Of a DNA stretch of 19,737 nucleotides, positions 6,791 to 12,981 are shown one piece after another. Position numbers and translations under genes: made by a program. A model generated the notes under the pieces. That model was given only the letters and a program-made list of their open reading frames with translations, was not told where the DNA came from and made no database searches. Location: assembly GCA_000433355.1 (NCBI GenBank), contig FR893125.1, positions 1 to 19,737 of the forward strand, written 5' to 3'. Each line of letters starts with the position of its first letter. Within the stretch, counting starts at the first letter, position 1. The DNA is from Alistipes sp. CAG:435 (lineage in GTDB: Bacteria > Bacteroidota > Bacteroidia > Bacteroidales > UBA932).

Positions 6791-7597
6791 ATGAAGTTTT
6801 TAAAGAATATACTGACTGTTGCGGCACTGGTTCTTATGGCGGCAGGACTGTCATCCTGCTATTTCAGGCTAAGCGATGACGCGAAGAAACAGTTCAAGTA
6901 CGACTTGCGATACCGTATGCACACTGCTGAAGGAGAAGTTGACACCGTGACCTACAATCCAGGTGAGTTCCATTCGGTATGCAACAAAGGTGGCATCGAT
7001 GACGTGTTGGTCATCCAGACCGAGAACGAGTTCAAGGTTGAAGTGATCTCTTACGAGATGATGACCGACTCAATCCGCGTGACAAATGAAAATGGGATCC
7101 TGACGGTTGGACTCACTGACAAAACCTCTAAAATCTTCGGACCTATCCAAGTTCGTGTCTATGCCCCGTCTTTGAACGGAATCACCTCTACAAGATCAAG
7201 CAACCTGCTAATCTCAGACTACAAGGGTGACTCTCTGAGCATAGAGACCGTCGGATCAGGAAACATCAAGGCATTCAACCTGAACATTACAGGGAAGCTG
7301 AGTGTTCTTGGAACCGGAAGCGGCGACCATGAGTTCAGACACGTCACCGCCAGGGAAATGGTCATCGACAAGAAAGGCTCCGGGGACGGAGAGTACAGCG
7401 ATCTGAACATTGGCACATTATCTGTAACGTCAACTGGTTCGGGAGACGCGACACTTTCCGGAAAGGCTGATTCGGTCACATTCCACAAGTCAGGTTCCGG
7501 TGACATAGACGCCAGCGAACTGAAAGCCAAAAGTGTCAAGACTCAGGAAAGCGGAAGCGGAGACCTTATAGTCAACGATGAATCAATCAACAAATAA
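6791..7597 (+). CDS. GIN-domain (DUF2807) lipoprotein
   Basis: A 268-residue predicted lipoprotein. An N-terminal signal peptide ends in the lipobox LSSC (C23), so the protein should be anchored in the inner or outer membrane facing the periplasm or surface. From about residue 55 it matches the head GIN domain (DUF2807, sometimes called putative auto-transporter adhesin), expected to form a right-handed beta-helix. The sequence shows a ladder of GSGD/GSGN turns at about 155, 176, 196, 216, 235 and 254, one every 19-21 residues, consistent with one coil each. The biochemical role of this family is not established; an envelope-associated or adhesive role is only suggested. Fourth gene of the GntR/ABC operon. 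The ATG at 6791 is preferred over a TTG three codons upstream. Confidence 0.88.
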   Translation: MKFLKNILTVAALVLMAAGLSSCYFRLSDDAKKQFKYDLRYRMHTAEGEVDTVTYNPGEFHSVCNKGGIDDVLVIQTENEFKVEVISYEMMTDSIRVTNENGILTVGLTDKTSKIFGPIQVRVYAPSLNGITSTRSSNLLISDYKGDSLSIETVGSGNIKAFNLNITGKLSVLGTGSGDHEFRHVTAREMVIDKKGSGDGEYSDLNIGTLSVTSTGSGDATLSGKADSVTFHKSGSGDIDASELKAKSVKTQESGSGDLIVNDESINK

Positions 7598-7602
7598 TCA
7601 CA

Positions 7603-8349
7603 ATGAACATGCGGAAGACATTATTGCACATTATGGCCGTGGTTCTGATCGGCCTGACATCAACAGGTACTCTGAACGCAAGAACCAGTGGCGATGACGA
7701 TGACTACAAGACCAAGACCTACGATGTAGGCACAATCTCGTCCATCGACGCCAACGGCCTGTTCAGTGTCGTCTATGAGCAGACATCGGGGGCCACCGAA
7801 GTCGCGGTCAAGACCAAGGACAAAGTGTTCGAGTGCCTGGAGGTGAAGAACGATGACGGAATGTTGGTTCTGAAACTGAATCTGAAGGAAGGCAAGAGCT
7901 ATTCACTCTCTCCGATCGAGGTGAAAGTCCGCACCAAGCATCTGACCTACGTGGAGTTGTCGGGATCCGGCAGTTTCACCTGCGAGAAGGGCATCAAGAC
8001 CGAGTCCCTCAAGATAAGATCCTCCGGAGCGGGAAGCGTAGAGATCAAGGATATCTCAGCCAAGAACTCGATTGAGATCATGACATCCGGCGCCGGAAAG
8101 GTCAATCTGGACGGTGCCAAAGCCAAGGACCTCAACGTTGAGATGAACGGGGCCGGCAAGGTGGAAGTCCAGGGAATCGAATCCAAGACCGCCACCGCCA
8201 TCATCCGCGGGGCCGGCAAGATCACCCTCGGCGGCAAGACCGGCAACGCCACCTACAAGCTGAACGGAGTAGGTGTCATCGATGCCGAATCCCTGAAAGC
8301 CGACAACGTCCGTTCCGACCGCGCCGGCATCGGCTCCATCCGGTATTAG
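7603..8349 (+). CDS. exported GIN-domain (DUF2807) protein
   Basis: A 248-residue secreted paralogue of the preceding gene. The signal peptide (hydrophobic 8-23) ends near TLNA/RTSG with no lipobox cysteine, so the product is probably periplasmic or released rather than lipid-anchored. An acidic GDDDDY patch follows the cleavage site. The GIN-domain ladder uses GSGS, GAGS, GAGK (three times), GVGV and GIGS turns at about 121, 142, 163, 183, 203, 222 and 242, each about 20 residues apart. The turns thus change from mostly GSGD with an acidic residue in the lipoprotein to mostly GAGK with a basic residue here. Last gene of the operon, 5 bases after the previous stop. The start could be the ATG at 7603 or at 7609. 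Confidence 0.87.
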   Translation: MNMRKTLLHIMAVVLIGLTSTGTLNARTSGDDDDYKTKTYDVGTISSIDANGLFSVVYEQTSGATEVAVKTKDKVFECLEVKNDDGMLVLKLNLKEGKSYSLSPIEVKVRTKHLTYVELSGSGSFTCEKGIKTESLKIRSSGAGSVEIKDISAKNSIEIMTSGAGKVNLDGAKAKDLNVEMNGAGKVEVQGIESKTATAIIRGAGKITLGGKTGNATYKLNGVGVIDAESLKADNVRSDRAGIGSIRY

Positions 8350-8370
8350 CCCCCACCGCTCGGCCGCACC

Positions 8371-8521
8371 TCAACTTTACGAAACGCCTTCAGGGCAAAC
8401 GGCCACTAAGTGCCGCCAAACATGGAATATGCTGAAAAACTCTTGGGGTAAGCCACAGGTTTTTCAGCATATTCCTTATCCTACGGCATTCAGTTCAGGG
8501 TTGGGCTGAAGGCGATTCGTA
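8371..8521. repeat. 151-bp palindrome-bearing repeat, copy 1
   Basis: About 92% identical and equal in length to 10004-10154, in the same orientation. It contains a perfect 17-bp stem (GGAATATGCTGAAAAAC at 8424-8440 with its complement at 8459-8475, 18-base loop). Smaller palindromes flank it: GGCCACT/AGTGCC near 8401-8414 and TTCAG/CTGAA around 8493-8509. It lies 99 bases beyond the stop of the transposase gene and 21 bases after the GIN operon, so it may also end transcription. The layout resembles REP/BIME elements mobilised by RAYT transposases. Confidence 0.8.
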
Positions 8522-8619
8522 AAAAGCGTGGACAGGGTTCTGCAGTAAAAACAAAACTATGATGTTTTATAATCCGCTTATTTTCACGATCGCTCATCAG
8601 TGGACAGAATGAATAATCA

Positions 8620-9588
8620 TCAGCGGGCTTTGCCAAAGATGGACTCAAGGATATTCTTGTCAAGCATAGTGACACGGCTCAGAACTGACAATGAGTAGGT
8701 TCGCCTGTCCGCCCATAGTTTCCGGGCGACAGCGACTCTTTGTTCCACACTGGCTTTTGAGACGGCTGGCACATTCCATAGGGCATTGCAGATCGTCTTC
8801 GCTTCCCTTCGGAGTTCGGTCTCGGAAGCCTTATGCATCGCACTCAACGAGGTGCATTCTCGATCAATGGCTGATTCGATGTCCTTCTTCTGACTCATAA
8901 AGGCAATGAAGGCCCGTGGGGTCCTGAACAAGGCCTCGACAGATTTCCAATCGACATAAGAATGGGGTTGGAGCATTCCTTCGGCATCACAGAGCCAGTC
9001 CTCAGGCAGAGACGTCAATGTGTGGAACATCGATCGGCGGGTCAAGACAGGATATTCACTTATTCTTTTTCCTCGCTTCGCGAAACGGTTATGATCCACG
9101 AAATAGATATCTCCGGGGCCCCATTCATATGCCCAAGGTGCCAACGGGAAGCCGGCTGCGATCGCATTCCTATAGACATACATAAACTTTGTCTTCAACT
9201 CATTCTCCGTGAATATGGGATCGTTACTCACTCGTATCTTTCCAGTTACCGCGTGACATCTTTTTGTGCGTGAAAGGAACGACTCATGTTTCATTGCGAT
9301 TGAACGCGCGAACCTATCACAGTCTTGAAGACTTCCCTTTGCGATAAGATGGAAATGAGTGCCCATCACTTGCAAGGTCAGAATCACGATGCCGCATTGA
9401 TACGCTGTCACGGCTATAACATTCATTCCCCAAATATAGTCCTCACGTGATTCAAAGAGTATGCTGACATTCGTCCCGTCGGAATAGATGTGTGCATAGC
9501 CCTCAACAGGTTTGTCAACCCAACCGGACTGTATCGGGGTGGTCGCCTCGGTTTCTGATCTATTACATTGATTACTATTGTTATCCAT
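8620..9588 (-). CDS. Y1 HUH transposase, REP-associated (RAYT-like)
   Basis: A 322-residue single-strand DNA transposase relative of IS200/IS605 TnpA. Seen: the metal-binding HUH motif as HFH in LQVMGTHFHLIAKG (78-80), and the likely catalytic tyrosine in KFMYVYRNAIAAGF (Y137 by alignment with the YIHxNPVxAG motif of the family). The N-terminal half (FESREDYIWGMNVIAV) is typical of Bacteroidota members. The C-terminal 60 residues (SVEQRVAVARKLW onward) look like a helical DNA-binding extension, as in RAYTs. No accessory tnpB-like gene is present. It is flanked by two copies of a palindromic 151-bp repeat, supporting a REP-associated role: nicking and joining single strands at hairpins. It has its own promoter at 9629-9659 and appears intact. 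The ATG at 9588 is the first in frame; an internal start is possible because the N-terminal 25 residues are low in complexity. Confidence 0.82.
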   Translation of the reverse strand: MDNNSNQCNRSETEATTPIQSGWVDKPVEGYAHIYSDGTNVSILFESREDYIWGMNVIAVTAYQCGIVILTLQVMGTHFHLIAKGSLQDCDRFARSIAMKHESFLSRTKRCHAVTGKIRVSNDPIFTENELKTKFMYVYRNAIAAGFPLAPWAYEWGPGDIYFVDHNRFAKRGKRISEYPVLTRRSMFHTLTSLPEDWLCDAEGMLQPHSYVDWKSVEALFRTPRAFIAFMSQKKDIESAIDRECTSLSAMHKASETELRREAKTICNALWNVPAVSKASVEQRVAVARKLWADRRTYSLSVLSRVTMLDKNILESIFGKAR

Positions 9589-9628
9589 ATTTATAATATG
9601 ATTAAAGGTTCAAATGTTGATCATAGGG

Positions 9629-9659
9629 CAAACATAGGACAAAAAGCACGGGTTCACAA
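9629..9659 (-). promoter_or_regulatory. transposase promoter
   Basis: On the - strand, TTG (9657-9659), 20 bases, then TATGTTTG (9629-9636), an exact TAnnTTTG with ideal spacing, 40 bases upstream of the transposase ATG. Confidence 0.6.
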
Positions 9660-9674
9660 TGAATCATAAAAAAC

Positions 9675-9714
9675 ATAGCAGAAGTTTTTCTGTTTTTTAT
9701 AGAAACAGTGCTAT
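9675..9714. repeat. bulged hairpin upstream of the transposase
   Basis: ATAGCA (9675-9680) and CTGTTT (9690-9695) pair with AAACAG (9703-9708) and TGCTAT (9709-9714), giving 12 bp with a nine-base bulge on one side. Such imperfect hairpins mark the ends of IS200/IS605-type elements, but no matching partner was found on the other side of the gene. The rest of 9660-10003 holds another short hairpin (GGCCG/CGGCC, 9849-9864) and a weak small ORF. Confidence 0.3.
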
Positions 9715-9762
9715 TCTTACCATCAATATAGAATTTGTTTATTCACATAAAAAAATTCTTTT

Positions 9763-9924
9763 ATGACTATTCACTCTACGGTTTCGCTTGTCTCTTACAC
9801 AAAGGCAAGTCTGGCACAATGTATTGGCTCAATTATCATCAACATTACGGCCGGAGAATCGGCCTCTAGCACCTCGGCAGGCTCTGCGACCACAAAGGCC
9901 CGGTCACTAGACATAAGCTATTAA
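9763..9924 (+). CDS. possible small ORF, 53 residues
   Basis: An ATG-to-TAA reading frame in the otherwise empty stretch upstream of the transposase. The product begins MTIHSTVSLVSYTKASLAQC and is rich in Ser, Ala and Thr. It matches nothing I recognise, shows no signal peptide or domain, and has no clear Shine-Dalgarno or exact promoter. The GC-rich second half could be leftover coding sequence or chance. Confidence 0.15.
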   Translation: MTIHSTVSLVSYTKASLAQCIGSIIINITAGESASSTSAGSATTKARSLDISY

Positions 9925-10003
9925 CAGAACAAAAAGCAAGACAAGATATATTCCGGAATAAGCGGTGCCAAAGTGACCGATGTCATGAATAACACCCGCG
10001 ACA

Positions 10004-10154
10004 TCAACTTTACGAAACGCCTTCAGGGCAAACGGCCACTGAGTGCCGCCAAACAATGGATATGCTGAAAAACTCTTCGGGTAAGCCATAGGTTTTTCAG
10101 CATATTCCTTATTCTATGGTGTTCTGTTCAGGGTTGGGCTGAAAGCGATTCGTA
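10004..10154. repeat. 151-bp palindrome-bearing repeat, copy 2
   Basis: Direct repeat of 8371-8521 with about a dozen substitutions. The central stem is kept as 14 perfect pairs (ATATGCTGAAAAAC at 10060-10073 with 10092-10105), extended by a G-T and a G-C pair. The flanking TTCAG/CTGAA palindrome is intact. Several differences lie in the loop or outside the stem, which suggests that the hairpin has been preserved. The two copies bracket the transposase cassette of about 1.6 kb. Confidence 0.8.
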
Positions 10155-10190
10155 TAAAAGCAATACGTATAAAGAAGGAGATCCACTCGC

Positions 10191-10367
10191 ATGGGGAGGC
10201 ATGGGAGGCAAGGGAAAGCATGATAGACGCATGGGGAGGCATGGGCATGCATGGGAGGCAAGGGAAAGTATGATAGACGCATGGGGATGCATGGGGATGC
10301 GTTGGGAGGCATGGGGATGCGTTGGGAGGCATGGGGAGGCGTTGGGAGGCATGGGGAGGCGTTGGGA
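10191..10367. repeat. 10-bp G-rich minisatellite
   Basis: About 17.7 consecutive decanucleotides in unbroken 10-base register, consensus ATGGGGAGGC with variants such as GTTGGGAGGC, ATGGGGATGC and AGGGAAAGCA. A higher-order 40-base unit occurs at 10201-10240 and again at 10251-10290, and the last 67 bases alternate GTTGGGAGGC with ATGGGGAKGC. The array ends at the base before the pdxB stop codon. The + strand carries a G run in most units; the - strand, which is the pdxB 3' untranslated region, is correspondingly C-rich. The - strand is open in all three frames through most of the array, producing spurious Pro/His/Cys-rich ORFs. Confidence 0.9.
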
Positions 10368-11414
10368 TCAGAAGATGTAGAACTCGCGGCGGTACTGATA
10401 GTTGGAGCGGAGGGACTCGAATGTTTCGGGAGCCATACGGAAGATGAAGTCGTCGGTGAAGATCGGGTAGTTGTACTGGAGTACGGATGCGACCTCACCT
10501 TGGGACTTGCCTTTCAGGTCAAGGCGGATTGACTCAAGGTCGATGATTTCCGTCTTGGGAAAGAAATCGTACAGCGGCTCGATGCCGAAGAAGCGCGCAA
10601 GGGCACGGACGGCCATCATGGTGCCGTTCTGCTTGCCTTGGTAGGAATAGCCGGCGATGTGAGGGGTGGCGATGTCAACCATATTCAGAAGCTCAAGGTC
10701 GATGTTCGGTTCGTTGTTCCAGGTGTCGATGATCACAGGACCCAGTTTCGGGATAGCCCGCTTCAACGCCGCCTCATCCACGACCTCGCCACGGGAAGCG
10801 TTGATGAATATGGCTCCGGGCCTCATCATCGCGAAGAACTCATCGTTCGCCATTCCTCTTGTCGTCTCGTTAAGGGGCACGTGCAAGGTCACTATGTCAG
10901 CGTTGGTCAACAGATAGTCCAGAGTGCAGAAACCTTCCATCCCTTCCTCTGCCATCCTGGGCGGGTCGTTCTTCAGAACCTTGAAACCCAAAGATCCGGC
11001 GACCGAGTCAACCCTGCGGCCGACATTGCCGACACCTACGATTCCAAGTTTGCCGCCTTCCAGACGGATCGCCTTGCGTGCGGCCACACCGTAAAGAGCA
11101 GAGAAAACATAGTTCATCACCCCTCCGGCATTGCAGCCGGCCGAGTTCCGGGCCACGATCCCTTTCTCGTTGCAGTACGGAAGGTCTATGTGATCCATCC
11201 CGATTGTCGCCGTGGCGATGAACTTCACCGGAGTGCCTTCGAGCAACGACGCGTCACACTTGGTCCTGGTCCTGATGATCAGAGCGTCGGCGTTCATCGC
11301 ATCCTCGCGCGAGATGGCCCTGCCTTCCTTATAGATGACATCCGCATACGGTTCCAGAACACCTTCGATGAACGGAATCGCCTGATCGATTATGATCCTG
11401 ATCTTGCTGTCCAT
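10368..11414 (-). CDS. pdxB: erythronate-4-phosphate dehydrogenase
   Basis: Oxidises 4-phospho-D-erythronate to 3-hydroxy-4-phospho-2-oxobutanoate (3-hydroxy-4-phosphohydroxy-alpha-ketobutyrate), the second step of the DXP-dependent pyridoxal 5'-phosphate pathway. The 348 residues belong to the D-isomer 2-hydroxyacid dehydrogenase family. An N-terminal catalytic segment has KFIATATIGMDHIDL and the PdxB-typical AGCNAGGVMNYVFSAL (92-107). The NAD-binding Rossmann motif is GIVGVGNVG (124-132). Catalytic residues are R208 in NASRGEVVDE, E235 in NNEP and H252 in PHIAGYSYQGKQNGT, again PdxB-specific. The C-terminal dimerisation region is present but ends promptly at the minisatellite. The ATG at 11414 is preferred over an upstream in-frame TTG (11426). 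It is third in the recF-dciA-pdxB operon, 15 bases after the DUF721 stop. Confidence 0.93.
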   Translation of the reverse strand: MDSKIRIIIDQAIPFIEGVLEPYADVIYKEGRAISREDAMNADALIIRTRTKCDASLLEGTPVKFIATATIGMDHIDLPYCNEKGIVARNSAGCNAGGVMNYVFSALYGVAARKAIRLEGGKLGIVGVGNVGRRVDSVAGSLGFKVLKNDPPRMAEEGMEGFCTLDYLLTNADIVTLHVPLNETTRGMANDEFFAMMRPGAIFINASRGEVVDEAALKRAIPKLGPVIIDTWNNEPNIDLELLNMVDIATPHIAGYSYQGKQNGTMMAVRALARFFGIEPLYDFFPKTEIIDLESIRLDLKGKSQGEVASVLQYNYPIFTDDFIFRMAPETFESLRSNYQYRREFYIF

Positions 11415-11429
11415 AACCTTATACAAAAA

Positions 11430-11774
11430 TCATTTAAGAATCAACTCCTTGACGAACCCGACCTTGTCGTAGTCCTTGACGAAGAGCTCGTCCTTCTCCA
11501 GAAACTGGTTCATCGCCTGGACCAAGGCCGGCTTCTGGAACTCCAGATGGCTCCGCAGCATCGAGGACGAGATCGTCACGTAAAGTTTCCCGTCCCTATA
11601 GAATTTCCGAAGCGTCTGGCCGGCGACACCCGACACTGCGTCCCAGGCGGCGAAAACCCGCTGGGTATTGAGCCCGGCGCTCAGCTTCAAAGCCCTGATG
11701 TACATAGGGATAAGCTGTTCCATCCCCAGAGCCTCCTTGCGGGGCGTGCCTTTTATCTTCTGAAACTCCGCCAT
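11430..11774 (-). CDS. DUF721 / DciA-like protein
   Basis: A 114-residue protein of the DUF721 family. DciA, a member of that family, recruits the replicative helicase DnaB in most bacteria that lack DnaC. Visible is the conserved core AAWDAVSGVAGQTLRKFYRDGKLYV followed by SSSMLRSHLEFQKPAL, a KH-like fold in DciA. Only the core domain is present, as is usual for short Bacteroidota members. The gene lies 2 bases downstream of recF, a common arrangement that supports a replication or repair role. The ATG at 11774 is used; a TTG two codons upstream would overlap the recF stop. Helicase loading by this particular short form is inferred, not shown. Confidence 0.85.
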   Translation of the reverse strand: MAEFQKIKGTPRKEALGMEQLIPMYIRALKLSAGLNTQRVFAAWDAVSGVAGQTLRKFYRDGKLYVTISSSMLRSHLEFQKPALVQAMNQFLEKDELFVKDYDKVGFVKELILK

Positions 11775-11776
11775 CG

Positions 11777-12874
11777 TCAAATCTCCCTGAACTCTCCCCC
11801 GACAGCCTCGAAATAAGCCCTGTCTGCGGTCAAACCATCAACAATCCCCGACATCCGGACCTTGTTGCTGTCTGTTATGAATATCTGGCCGAAGTCGCTC
11901 CCGGCGACCATCCCAAGCAGATTCGAGATTCTGCTCATATCCAGTTTGTCGAACACATCATCCAGCAGCAGCATCGGCGGGAAGCCGTACCTGCGCTTCA
12001 TAAGCTCGTACTGGGCGAACTTCAAGGAGACCAGAAACGACTTCTGCTGTCCCTGCGAGCCGCAACGCCTGATCGGAAAGCCGTTCATCTCAAAAAGGAA
12101 ATCATCCCTCTGAATCCCTGCGGTGGTGTATTTGAATATCCTGTCTTTCTCCCGGGAAGCCTTCAGCAGCTCGACCAGCGAGCCTTTCCTCAAGTCCGAC
12201 CTATAGTCAATCGACACAGTCTCGCGGCCACCTGAAAGCGTTGCGTAATGCTCGGCCACCAACGGTAGAAGGTCCTTGACAAAAGCGTCCCTCTTGCCGT
12301 GGATCACACCGGCATATTCATTCATCCTTTCATCGAACACGTCCAGAAGCGACTCGTCGAAGGTGCCGTCCTTGAGCACCTTGTTGCGCTGGAAAAGGAA
12401 ACGGTTGTACTGCTGCATCGCAGCGAGATATTCCCGGTCCATCTGCGACAGCACCGAATTGACGAACCGCCGCCTGTCGTCACCGCTCTCGCTGACGAGG
12501 GAAGTATCTGACGGTGAGACCATCACTATCGGCAGTACCCCGATGTGCTCGGAGATCTTCGAATATGCCTTGTCGTCCCTCCGGACCTTCTTCTCGCCCT
12601 TGCCGTCCACCTGCACCGAGAACCGCGCGTCCGGCCCCATATTCATTGAATATGTCCCTGAGATGGCGAACGCGTCCGTGCCGTGCCGGAAGTTGAACCT
12701 GTCTGACGAGGCGAATGCGCTTTTGGTCATCGAAAGGTACCAGACGGCATCCATAAGATTTGTCTTTCCCTCCCCGTTATTGCCTGAGATGCAATTGATG
12801 TTGGGAGAGAAAGACAATTCCTGAAACGCTATGTTCCTGAAATTCTGGACGACTATTTTCTTTAGTGCCGGCAT
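11777..12874 (-). CDS. recF: DNA replication and repair protein RecF
   Basis: SMC-like ATPase that, with RecO and RecR, loads RecA at single-strand gaps. The 365 residues contain the N-terminal VVQNFRNIAFQELSF start typical of RecF, Walker A GNNGEGKT (31-38), the signature region CGSQGQQKSFLVSLKFAQ (from 271) and Walker B with D-loop LLLDDVFDKLD (302-312). A helical lid domain lies between, and length is normal. The reading frame continues 12 codons upstream to 12910, but the ATG at 12874 gives the canonical MPALKK start and a perfect -7 box (TATATTTG) lies in the upstream 12 codons, so 12874 is chosen. First gene of the recF-dciA-pdxB operon. Confidence 0.95.
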   Translation of the reverse strand: MPALKKIVVQNFRNIAFQELSFSPNINCISGNNGEGKTNLMDAVWYLSMTKSAFASSDRFNFRHGTDAFAISGTYSMNMGPDARFSVQVDGKGEKKVRRDDKAYSKISEHIGVLPIVMVSPSDTSLVSESGDDRRRFVNSVLSQMDREYLAAMQQYNRFLFQRNKVLKDGTFDESLLDVFDERMNEYAGVIHGKRDAFVKDLLPLVAEHYATLSGGRETVSIDYRSDLRKGSLVELLKASREKDRIFKYTTAGIQRDDFLFEMNGFPIRRCGSQGQQKSFLVSLKFAQYELMKRRYGFPPMLLLDDVFDKLDMSRISNLLGMVAGSDFGQIFITDSNKVRMSGIVDGLTADRAYFEAVGGEFREI

Positions 12875-12897
12875 CTTGTCTTCTTCTGTACGGAAGA

Positions 12898-12905
12898 CAA
12901 ATATA
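12898..12905 (-). promoter_or_regulatory. -7 box of the recF operon promoter
   Basis: TATATTTG on the - strand is an exact TAnnTTTG match, 23 bases before the recF ATG at 12874. A clear TTG -33 element at the usual distance is not evident. Confidence 0.45.
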
Positions 12906-12958
12906 GTCATTTTCAGACTTAGAAACCGCTATAATCTGTTAAAAATTCACACTTGCAT

Positions 12959-12978
12959 AAAACCGGCACTGGAGCCGG
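12959..12978 (-). terminator. intrinsic terminator of the carbohydrate operon
   Basis: On the - strand, CCGGC-TCCAGT-GCCGG followed by TTTT, three bases after the stop codon of the symporter gene. The stem is short (5 bp) but all G-C, and the T run has only four bases, so efficiency may be moderate. Confidence 0.6.
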
Positions 12979-12981
12979 AAA

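Noticed and set aside
8553..8568. AAAAC/GTTTT hairpin after the transposase as an intrinsic terminator
   Set aside because: The stem is only five A-T-dominated pairs, too weak to call. The nearby repeat hairpin at 8424-8475 is a better candidate for stopping transcription.
9907..10089. 60-codon - strand ORF beginning MAYPKSFSAYPLFGG
   Set aside because: Much of its coding sequence is the 151-bp repeat, the other copy does not preserve the rest of the frame, and the hydrophobic tail comes from AT-rich spacer. It is likely a spurious ORF created by the repeat.
10191..10367. CRISPR array
   Set aside because: The units are 10 bases long and contiguous, without unique spacers, and there are no cas genes. 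It is a minisatellite.
10109..10498. - strand Pro/His/Ser/Cys-rich repetitive ORFs through the minisatellite
   Set aside because: They arise because the 10-bp repeat has few stop codons in any frame. They run out of frame into pdxB and have no independent start signals.
10638..11816. 392-codon + strand ORF opposite pdxB and dciA
   Set aside because: A long shadow frame of GC-rich coding DNA. The opposite strand encodes clear pdxB and DUF721 proteins with intact motifs, while this translation has no recognisable domain.
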